Assembly: GCA_021815785.1 (NCBI GenBank) | Contig: JAKAZS010000016.1 | Coordinates: 1 to 39,795, forward strand | Direction: 5' to 3' | Source: a bacterium | GTDB lineage: Bacteria > Cyanobacteriota > Vampirovibrionia > Obscuribacterales > JAKAZS01 | Length of the DNA: 39,795 nt | Part shown: one piece after another, positions 33,871 through 39,795 of the stretch | Position numbering within the stretch: position 1 is the stretch's first letter | Layout of the letters: each line of letters starts with the position of its first letter | Notes under the pieces: generated by a model | The model's database searches: none | Seen by the model: the letters and a program-made list of their open reading frames with translations, nothing else | What the model was told of the DNA's origin: nothing | Made by a program: the position numbers and the translations under genes

Positions 33871-34161
33871 CTAATTCTTTTCCAGACTTCCTGAAAAAAC
33901 TACTGGTTGACGTCCACGCTGAACATAAACGTTCACTAATTTATTACCACTTGTCAGCTTTAATTCACTAAGATCAAGCCAATATGGTGAAACTTCAGGA
34001 TTAAATTCAATTTTTAGCGGCTTATTATTATTGACATCAATAAAATCAGCGGTAATTTCCATGTCGAGATTTTGAAAATTCTTTACCTGACAATTAATTA
34101 AATAACCATTAAGATTATTATTAGCTGAATAGACTGGTATTTTAGTGTTATTATCCATCAT
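33871..34161 (-). CDS. Small hypothetical protein, 96 residues
   Basis: I do not recognise it. The sequence alternates short polar strands (IPVYSANNNLNGYLINCQV, LDMEITADFID, KLVNVYVQRGRQPVVFSG) and ends in a short charged tail, so a small all-beta fold is likely. There is no leader or membrane segment. AAGGAAAT lies just ahead of two consecutive ATG codons, and the second (34158) is at the better distance. It is the first of a minus-strand series with the GAF regulator and the AsmA-like gene. It is divergent from the ferredoxin across 226 bases. Confidence 0.65.
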   Translation of the reverse strand: MMDNNTKIPVYSANNNLNGYLINCQVKNFQNLDMEITADFIDVNNNKPLKIEFNPEVSPYWLDLSELKLTSGNKLVNVYVQRGRQPVVFSGSLEKN

Positions 34162-34255
34162 ATTTCCTTAGGCTACAGTTATTTTAACTTTATGCAAATA
34201 TTATAAAACATAATCTTTTATTTAAAAATTGTAAAGTTTTAACAAGGAGAGAAAA

Positions 34256-34279
34256 ATGTTAAGTCGACTTATAATTTGA
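34256..34279 (+). CDS. Possible 7-codon leader minigene
   Basis: AAGGAG (34244-34249) stands six bases ahead of ATG, followed by six more codons (encoding MLSRLII) and TGA. The ribosome site is better than that of many real genes in the window. The codons lie over a perfect 12-base palindrome, TAAGTCGACTTA (34260-34271). The ferredoxin promoter candidate is downstream, so coupling to the ferredoxin would need a longer transcript. It may equally be the relic of a decayed gene start. Confidence 0.25.
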   Translation: MLSRLII

Positions 34280-34343
34280 ATGTATATTTTAAAAAGTTTT
34301 ATAAAATTATTATATAAACTAAATTTTAGTTCTAATTTAGTCT

Positions 34344-34349
34344 TATAAT
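34344..34349 (+). promoter_or_regulatory. Candidate -10 element of the ferredoxin gene
   Basis: A perfect TATAAT lies 38 bases before the ferredoxin ATG. No convincing -35 is found 16-18 bases upstream (AT-only sequence), and there is no TG extension. Expected transcription start is near 34356, leaving room for the AAGGAG ribosome site. Confidence 0.38.
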
Positions 34350-34387
34350 GCATTTATAGTTTAGTACATTTTAAAAGGAGTTTTGCT

Positions 34388-34612
34388 ATGGCCTACACCA
34401 TTGTTGCTGATGTATGTGAGGGTATTGCAGACTGTATTCCGGTTTGTCCAGTAGAATGCATTCATTGGGCTGAAGGAAAGACAAATGCCAAAGATACCAA
34501 GTATACATATATAGATGATAGTACTTGTATTGATTGTGGAGCTTGTCTTTCAGTATGCCCAATTGAAGGCGCTATTCTTGATGAATGGAAGCCAGAATTG
34601 CAAAAACCCTAA
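34388..34612 (+). CDS. Cyanobacterial-type two-cluster ferredoxin
   Basis: The 74-residue electron carrier has two cysteine groups: C-x5-C-x3-C-x3-C (CEGIADCIPVCPVEC) and C-x2-C-x2-C-x3-C-P (CIDCGACLSVCP), fit for a [3Fe-4S] or [4Fe-4S] plus a [4Fe-4S] cluster. The opening AYTIVADVCEG and the ending EWKPELQKP are, from memory, near the bacterial-type ferredoxin conserved across Cyanobacteria. AAGGAG lies seven bases before the ATG, and a clear terminator follows the gene, so it is a single-gene unit. A redox partner is not obvious. It could serve the oxygenase reductase or a maintenance role. Confidence 0.94.
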   Translation: MAYTIVADVCEGIADCIPVCPVECIHWAEGKTNAKDTKYTYIDDSTCIDCGACLSVCPIEGAILDEWKPELQKP

Positions 34613-34630
34613 CAATATTTACAATTATCG

Positions 34631-34673
34631 AACAGTCAAGTCTATTGAAATATGGGCTTGGCTGTTTATTTTT
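34631..34673 (+). terminator. Rho-independent terminator after ferredoxin
   Basis: The arms AACAGTCAAG (34631-34640) and CTTGGCTGTT (34657-34666) form a 10-base stem with one G-U pair and a 16-base loop, followed by TTTATTTTT. It begins 18 bases behind the ferredoxin stop and separates that gene from rpsO. Confidence 0.78.
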
Positions 34674-34826
34674 AGGTAAATATTAAATAAATTTTTTGCA
34701 ATAAATATTTACATTTTTTATTTGGTAATTAATTTTAATCATTAATCTCTCTCTCTAGCAATTTTCATATATATTATGTTAATATGTTCACTGATTAAAA
34801 TGAATGTAAATAAGGACTATTAAATT

Positions 34827-35093
34827 ATGTTATTGCCTACAAAGAAACATGAGATTATTGAATCTTATCGTCAAAATGTAAAAGACACTGGCTCTCCAGA
34901 AGTTCAAGTAGCCATTCTTACTAATAGAATTAATGAGCTGACTGAGCATTTACGGACTCATCCTAAAGATTTTAACGGTCGACGCGGTCTATTAATGATG
35001 GTTGGTAAAAGACGTCGGTTTCTCCAATATTTAAATAAAGAAAGTCACGAACGTTATCGTAAATTAATTGAAAGTCTCAACATTAGAAGATAA
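34827..35093 (+). CDS. rpsO: Ribosomal protein S15
   Basis: The 88-residue protein is a standard S15 of the small subunit, binding the 16S rRNA central domain. It shows [30 protein letters not shown] and [24 protein letters not shown] lies ten bases before the ATG. It sits 90 bases ahead of pnp, the conserved rpsO-pnp arrangement. Self-repression by S15 binding to its leader is known in several phyla, but the 210-base leader region here has no structure I can match to those. Confidence 0.98.
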   Translation: MLLPTKKHEIIESYRQNVKDTGSPEVQVAILTNRINELTEHLRTHPKDFNGRRGLLMMVGKRRRFLQYLNKESHERYRKLIESLNIRR

Positions 35094-35183
35094 TTCACTA
35101 TAAGAAAAGTTGAATTAAGCGTTTTAATTGCTGGGAATGAGTTAAACCTAGCTAGTGGATCTTATTGATATTAGGAGTATATT

Positions 35184-37322
35184 GTGTCAAGTGAAGTAAT
35201 TACTAAAGATCATATTGTCAACATTGACATGTTGGATAAAAATATTGAAATTAAGGTTGGTAGGTTAGCTAATGGCGCTAATGGCGCTTGCGAAGTCAAA
35301 TGTGGCGATACGCTTGTTCTTGTTACCTGTTGTGCTAGTCGTGAACCAAAAGAAGGTATTGACTATTTTCCTTTGTTAGTTGACTATGAAGAAAGAATTT
35401 ATAGTGTCGGCAGAATTCCTGGTGGTTTTATGCGTCGGGAAGGTAAGGCAACCGACAAGGCAATTTTAACCAGCCGATTAATTGATCGACCAATTAGACC
35501 TTTGTTTGATACTGCCTATCGTAATGATGTTCAGATTAATGTTTTAACACTTTCTACTGATCAAGTTAATCCTCCAGATGTTTTAGCCATACTCGGTGCA
35601 TCATTTGCTCTTGAACTAGCCGCTCTACCATTTAAAGGACCAATCGGTGCTATCCGTGTTGGGCGTATTGATGGGCAATTTATTGCTAACCCGACTTTTG
35701 CTCAATTAGAAAAATCCGATATGGATATGGTTGTAGCTGGAACGAGTCAGTCAATAATGATGGTCGAAGCCGGAATGGATTTAGTTCCTGAAACCATTGT
35801 TCTAGAAGCTATTGAGTTCGCTCACAATATTATTAAACAACAAGTAAAAGTTCAGACTGAATTTATGCATAGTTTAGGTATTCATAAGCAAATCCCACCT
35901 GAAGAAATACCCAATAATGAGTTAAATGATTTAATTAAATTAGTGGCAACTAAACCTCTAATTGATTCAATGACTAATGTTAAAACCAAAAATATTCGTC
36001 AGGCGTTTCTTGATGAAGCTTTTAATAATGTTATCAACCATATTGAACAATTGGCTGAAGGTAATCCCCTTAAAGAAGTTTCCCGGAAAGAAATTAAGTA
36101 TTATCTTGAAGAATATGAAGCTAGCCTAATGCGTGAGCAAGTGATGTCAACTGGTTTTAGAGCTGATGGTAGACGATGTGATGAAATCCGCCCTATCAGT
36201 GTTGAAACTTCAATTTTACCAAGAGTTCATGGTAGTGGCTTATTTACCCGTGGTACTACGCAAGTATTATCGTGCCTAACCTTAGGGATTAACATTGATG
36301 CCCAAAGGCTGGATACAATTGATCCTGTTAAAGAAAAACGTTACATGCACCATTATAATTTTCCTGGTTTTTCAGTCGGTGAAGTAAAACCATCGCGAGG
36401 TCCAGGTCGTCGTGAAATTGGTCACGGCGCTTTAGCTGAAAGGGCTTTAATTCCGGTGTTACCAGATCCTAAAGATTTTCCTTATGTTATTCGTATTGTA
36501 TCTGAAGTATTAGAATCTAATGGTTCAACTAGTATGGCTTCAACTTGTGGATCGACCTTAGCTTTATGTGATGCGGGTGTTCCGATCAAAGATATGGTTG
36601 CCGGCATAGCTATGGGACTTATCTATGAAAATGATAAATTTGCTATCTTATCAGACATTCAGGGTCTTGAAGATTTCCTTGGCGATATGGACTTTAAAGT
36701 AACTGGTACCAGTGAAGGAATAACCGCCCTGCAAATGGATATTAAAATTGAAGGTATTTCCATTAATATAATGAAATATGCTCTTGAACAGGCCAAAAAA
36801 GGCCGGATTCATATTTTAGAAAAAATGAAAAATCATATTAGTCAGCCTCGGCCCAATTTATCGGCTTATGCTCCGCGATTATTATCCATAACTATTGATA
36901 CTAATGATATTGGTACGGTCATTGGTCCTGGTGGTAAAATGATTCGTAAAATCATTGAAGAAACCGGAGCCAGTATTGATATTTCTGACGATGGTACTAT
37001 TCTAATTGCCTCAGTTGACCAATTAGGTGGTGAGTCAGCCCGTGAAATTATTTTAAGATTAGTCAAACGAATTCAAGTTGGTGATGTTTATGCTGGTAAA
37101 GTTACTCGGATAATTCCTATGGGTTGTTTTGTTGAAGTATTACCAGGTAAAGAAGGCATGGTTCATATATCACAACTTGAAAATCGTCGGGTTGAAAAGG
37201 TTGAAGATGTTGTTACCCTTGGTCAAAGAGTAATTGTTAAAGTTAAAGAAATTGATGAAAGACAAAGAGTAAACTTAACCATGAAAGGTGTAAGTGAAGA
37301 TGAAAAATCCCAGTTTGAGTAA
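35184..37322 (+). CDS. pnp: Polyribonucleotide nucleotidyltransferase (PNPase)
   Basis: The 712-residue enzyme degrades RNA 3' to 5' with phosphate and can add tails. It has two RNase PH domains (IDYFPLLVDYEERIYSVGRI in the first; RADGRRCDEIRPI and GDMDFKVTGTSEGITALQMD in the second, the latter holding catalytic acids), a KH domain with GPGGKMIRKI near residue 580, and a C-terminal S1 domain (GKVTRIIPMGCFVEV, EGMVHISQL). The start is GTG with AGGAG six bases upstream. Domain order and length are normal. It follows rpsO, with which it is probably co-transcribed. Confidence 0.98.
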   Translation: MSSEVITKDHIVNIDMLDKNIEIKVGRLANGANGACEVKCGDTLVLVTCCASREPKEGIDYFPLLVDYEERIYSVGRIPGGFMRREGKATDKAILTSRLIDRPIRPLFDTAYRNDVQINVLTLSTDQVNPPDVLAILGASFALELAALPFKGPIGAIRVGRIDGQFIANPTFAQLEKSDMDMVVAGTSQSIMMVEAGMDLVPETIVLEAIEFAHNIIKQQVKVQTEFMHSLGIHKQIPPEEIPNNELNDLIKLVATKPLIDSMTNVKTKNIRQAFLDEAFNNVINHIEQLAEGNPLKEVSRKEIKYYLEEYEASLMREQVMSTGFRADGRRCDEIRPISVETSILPRVHGSGLFTRGTTQVLSCLTLGINIDAQRLDTIDPVKEKRYMHHYNFPGFSVGEVKPSRGPGRREIGHGALAERALIPVLPDPKDFPYVIRIVSEVLESNGSTSMASTCGSTLALCDAGVPIKDMVAGIAMGLIYENDKFAILSDIQGLEDFLGDMDFKVTGTSEGITALQMDIKIEGISINIMKYALEQAKKGRIHILEKMKNHISQPRPNLSAYAPRLLSITIDTNDIGTVIGPGGKMIRKIIEETGASIDISDDGTILIASVDQLGGESAREIILRLVKRIQVGDVYAGKVTRIIPMGCFVEVLPGKEGMVHISQLENRRVEKVEDVVTLGQRVIVKVKEIDERQRVNLTMKGVSEDEKSQFE

Positions 37323-37353
37323 ATTTACCAAACCTTAATTTACTTATTGAAAA

Positions 37354-38094
37354 ATGACAAAAAAACTTCATTTCATATTTGGTTTAAATTTAGTTTTTTT
37401 ACTTAACCTGATTATGGGAATAACTACCTTGGTGAGTTTAGCTAAGGTAGTTATTAATTCAAAAGCAAAACAGCTTTCCCATGCTTACGCAACACACAAT
37501 TCAGCCAACCACCACCTTAAACAAAATCACCAACATGTAACGGTTAGACATATACATTCTCATCACTCTAAATCTACCAGAATCTGTAAAAAATCTAATC
37601 GGCAAACATCGTCCAACAGACTTAAATCTACAAATGATATCGAAACGCCTAAACAGCACGAATTATTACTTGAGGCGTATGAGTTAGAAAAATACCATAG
37701 TAATTTACTAAAAGCCTATGGATTATATAATTCTGGCCAAAACGACATTTTACTGAAAAACTACCAAAGTGCCAAAGATAAATTAAATGAAGCTAAGTCC
37801 TTATTTAATTTATCCGGTAAACCAGGGCAGGTTATGAATTATTATTTAAATCAGGATCTTGCCAATATCTACACTTTGACCAATGAAAAACAATTAGCCA
37901 AAAACATATTAATTGACTCATTATCAGAAAGTAACAATATTACTAGTGAGCAGTATATTAATATCATCACTATTTTGCTTGATTTAAATCACAATCAGGA
38001 AGCTATCGATTATACTAATGAAGCTCTTAAAAAATATCCTGAAAATTTGACTTTAAAATCACTTTTTGCCAAAATTAAAAATTTACCGAATTAA
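37354..38094 (+). CDS. Membrane-anchored TPR-like protein with His-rich linker
   Basis: The 246-residue protein has one N-terminal membrane helix (residues 8-33), then a linker with ten His between residues 43 and 71, then a helical solenoid from about 96 with TPR-like pairs (NYQSAKDKLNEAKSLF, NQEAIDYTNEALKKYPEN). The topology suggests that the TPR part faces the periplasm and recruits partners. No specific family is recognised. The ATG has only a weak ribosome site and lies 31 bases behind pnp. A strong inverted repeat lies within the codons of the membrane segment. The next gene, a GT-C glycosyltransferase, starts 17 bases after it, so they may act together at the membrane. Confidence 0.78.
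   Translation: MTKKLHFIFGLNLVFLLNLIMGITTLVSLAKVVINSKAKQLSHAYATHNSANHHLKQNHQHVTVRHIHSHHSKSTRICKKSNRQTSSNRLKSTNDIETPKQHELLLEAYELEKYHSNLLKAYGLYNSGQNDILLKNYQSAKDKLNEAKSLFNLSGKPGQVMNYYLNQDLANIYTLTNEKQLAKNILIDSLSESNNITSEQYINIITILLDLNHNQEAIDYTNEALKKYPENLTLKSLFAKIKNLPN
37419..37455 (+). repeat. 12-base perfect inverted repeat inside the TPR gene
   Basis: AATAACTACCTT (37419-37430) and AAGGTAGTTATT (37444-37455) form a 12-base perfect stem around a 13-base loop, extendable inward by G-T, G-C and T-G pairs. It begins 97 bases behind the pnp stop, within the codons of the TPR protein's membrane segment. No T-run follows, so a simple terminator is unlikely. Confidence 0.6.
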
Positions 38095-38111
38095 TTATTT
38101 AGCGATCTTCA

Positions 38112-39782
38112 ATGACAACCAAAGTGAAACCAGAAAATAATTTAGTTAAAGGCAATATCAGCCTAACTTTAATAAATTTAATAATCTTAACTGTAATTAT
38201 TATTACTCAATTAACTTTAGCCTATAATTTACAAAAATTTAGTCGGGCTGAAATATTTTTTGCGCAATGTGCTAAAGAAATGATTGCTCAAGCAAATTTT
38301 ATAACACCATTATTTCATAATCACCCTTTTTTTGATAAGCCTATTTTAACTTACTGGTTAATTATTTTATCTTTCAAACAATTTGGTATTAATCATCTAT
38401 CAGCTAGAATTCCTTCGATATTGGCAGCTTTGACAACTAATCTGGTCTTGATTTTTTTTAGTCTTAAAAATTTTGACCGAAAAATTATCCCAATAATTAT
38501 TATGGTACTAAATACCGCGTTCATGTATTTATCATTTACAGTTTCCTGTATGTCAGATATGCTTTTGACTGCATTTGACACTATATCAGTATTGTTATTG
38601 TATCAGTTTGTCGATACAAAGTCAGCAAAATATTTATATCTAACTGCTGTTTCAATGTCTTTGGCTTTTTTAGTAAAAGGGCCTGTGGGGATTGTTTTAC
38701 CGGGAATTAGTTTGCTTATCTACCTGTTTCTTACCAATAAATTTAAACTCCTTAAACCAGTGTATTTTCTTATTGGCCTAATTATTTTCCTCTTAATTTC
38801 CATGCCTTGGTTTGTTTTTGTATATTTAAAATGTGGCCTACCGGCGATTAAATATTTTTTCTTTCATGAAAATGTTACCAGGTATCTTGGCTCCACCTAC
38901 GATACACATCGACCAATTTGGTATATGTTATCTTCGCTAATGCTTGGACTTGCCCCTTGGTCCTATTTTATCCCAATTGCCTTATATAATTTTGCCCAGA
39001 ATTGGCTTAAAAATAAGCCAGACAAATTTGAATTGTATATTTGGGTCTATGTGACAACACTGTTATTATTTTTCACTTTTTCCCATGGCAAAATTGATTA
39101 TTATATGTTGCCAACCTATCCGGTCTTAGCCTTACTTATTGGTAAAACCATGAATGAAAGTAGTAAAAATAATGCCTTATATGGCTATGTGTTTGCTTCT
39201 TTACTTAATGTAATTTGTCTGGGATTTACCTATATAACTTTAATTATTCCTAAATTTAACAATTCACTTAATCTATATTTAATTGCTATATCCGTTATGA
39301 TTTTTCTGGGTAATATATTTTTACTTTTCCGTAAAAAGCTTAATGCCACCTATATTTTAAATGGATTTTATCTCATTTACCTAACTTTAGTATTTGCTAA
39401 TTATATATTGCCTAATATTAATAAATTTCAGCCAGCGATAATTTATGCTAAAGATATAATTAAGAAACAACAAAATTCACCAATTGGCATTTATGGCAGC
39501 ATTCAAAATAAATGGTTTGATGAATTGACTTTTACTACCAATACTGAACCAATTAGTTTAAACAATGAAACTGACTTAAAAAACTTTATTAATTCAACAC
39601 AGAATAGTTACATTATTGGTAGTAAAGATGAATTGTTTAAGTTGACGCAAAATTTTAAAAATCTGCAAATCTTAAAAATTATGCCAACGGTTAGTCATAG
39701 TTTAAACCCGGGATTTTTATTTAAAAATCAGGGTAAATTAACTAATGGACAAGAATTAATGCTAATTCAAAAAAAGCCTTAG
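38112..39782 (+). CDS. GT-C family glycosyltransferase (ArnT/PMT-like)
   Basis: The 556-residue integral membrane protein has about 11-12 hydrophobic helices and a soluble C-terminal domain from about residue 435. The first large loop, FFAQCAKEM...NFITPLFHNHPFFDKPILTYWL, corresponds to the RYAEIAREM...PYFDKPPLYYW pattern of ArnT and other GT39/GT83 enzymes, which move a sugar from a polyprenyl-phosphate donor to lipid or protein on the outer side of the inner membrane. LAFLVKGPVGIVLPG and FTFSHGKIDYYMLPTYPVLALLIG are also typical. The acidic pair in the first loop reads Ala46-Glu47 rather than Asp-Glu. It is complete, with a TAG stop 13 bases before the window end. The acceptor is unknown. 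Confidence 0.9.
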   Translation: MTTKVKPENNLVKGNISLTLINLIILTVIIITQLTLAYNLQKFSRAEIFFAQCAKEMIAQANFITPLFHNHPFFDKPILTYWLIILSFKQFGINHLSARIPSILAALTTNLVLIFFSLKNFDRKIIPIIIMVLNTAFMYLSFTVSCMSDMLLTAFDTISVLLLYQFVDTKSAKYLYLTAVSMSLAFLVKGPVGIVLPGISLLIYLFLTNKFKLLKPVYFLIGLIIFLLISMPWFVFVYLKCGLPAIKYFFFHENVTRYLGSTYDTHRPIWYMLSSLMLGLAPWSYFIPIALYNFAQNWLKNKPDKFELYIWVYVTTLLLFFTFSHGKIDYYMLPTYPVLALLIGKTMNESSKNNALYGYVFASLLNVICLGFTYITLIIPKFNNSLNLYLIAISVMIFLGNIFLLFRKKLNATYILNGFYLIYLTLVFANYILPNINKFQPAIIYAKDIIKKQQNSPIGIYGSIQNKWFDELTFTTNTEPISLNNETDLKNFINSTQNSYIIGSKDELFKLTQNFKNLQILKIMPTVSHSLNPGFLFKNQGKLTNGQELMLIQKKP

Positions 39783-39795
39783 GCGCGCATTAACT

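Noticed and set aside
34746-34756. TCTCTCTCTCT dinucleotide run before rpsO as a phase-variable repeat
   Set aside because: Too short, and too far from promoter elements or a reading frame to be a convincing switch.
35113-35129. AATTAA/TTAATT hairpin between rpsO and pnp as an RNase III processing site
   Set aside because: Six A/T pairs only; the known processing site in enterobacteria is a long stem, and nothing comparable is visible.
1-39795. tRNA, rRNA, CRISPR arrays, insertion sequences, attachment sites
   Set aside because: No transposase or integrase frames, no regularly spaced direct repeats and no cloverleaf-like sequences were seen by eye; a covariance-model scan would be needed to exclude small RNAs.

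Overview
The window is AT-rich (roughly one third G+C by eye), densely coded and free of visible rRNA, tRNA, CRISPR or transposase genes. It looks like chromosome from a diderm, respiring bacterium. The diderm envelope is inferred from a 1374-residue AsmA-type protein, a membrane GT-C glycosyltransferase and several signal-peptide proteins. Respiration with oxygen is inferred from three O2-dependent enzyme families (PaaA-like oxygenase, 3-hydroxyanthranilate dioxygenase, kynurenine monooxygenase) and an ETF:quinone oxidoreductase. A small ferredoxin of the type I associate with Cyanobacteria (C-x5-C-x3-C-x3-C, ending in PELQK) and the low G+C suggest a non-photosynthetic cyanobacterial sister lineage (Vampirovibrionia/Melainabacteria-like). 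That placement is an inference of moderate to low confidence.

Layout. 1-0.55 kb: tail of a sensor histidine kinase. 0.56-2.65 kb (minus): PP2C phosphatase, FHA protein and an exported helical protein in one likely operon. 2.86-4.58 kb (minus): a phasin-like coiled-coil protein followed by an ABC1/UbiB kinase-like protein. 4.8-10 kb (plus): arginase, then a block with a PaaA-like di-iron oxygenase, hotdog thioesterase, EthD protein and three crotonases, the last a PaaG. 10-12.3 kb (minus): MutS2, its end overlapping paaG. 12.4-15 kb (plus): a trypsin-like protease without a leader, and two tandem paralogous exported proteins. 15-17.2 kb: a hypothetical protein, a glycerate kinase and QueD. 17.3-20.1 kb (minus): a 938-residue protein with an HELAH motif and a long tandem repeat array. 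20.3-28.3 kb (plus): etfB-etfA-ETF-QO followed without a break by four kynurenine-pathway genes. 28.4-34.2 kb (minus): a small unknown protein, a receiver-GAF-LuxR regulator and the AsmA-like giant. 34.3-39.8 kb (plus): ferredoxin, rpsO-pnp, a membrane-anchored TPR protein and a GT-C glycosyltransferase.

How the genes may work together. The 20-28 kb block reads as tryptophan/kynurenine breakdown tied to the respiratory chain. KMO, KynU, HAO and ACMSD convert kynurenine to 2-aminomuconate semialdehyde. The known continuation passes through glutaryl-CoA, whose dehydrogenase passes electrons to ETF and then ETF-QO. The 5.8-10 kb block reads as CoA-thioester oxygenation, hydration and isomerisation akin to phenylacetate catabolism, but the PaaB, PaaC, PaaD and PaaE partners are not in the window. 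The two catabolic blocks are the most unusual content. The repeat protein and the paralogous exported pair are the least explained. No intergenic stretch exceeds 300 bases.
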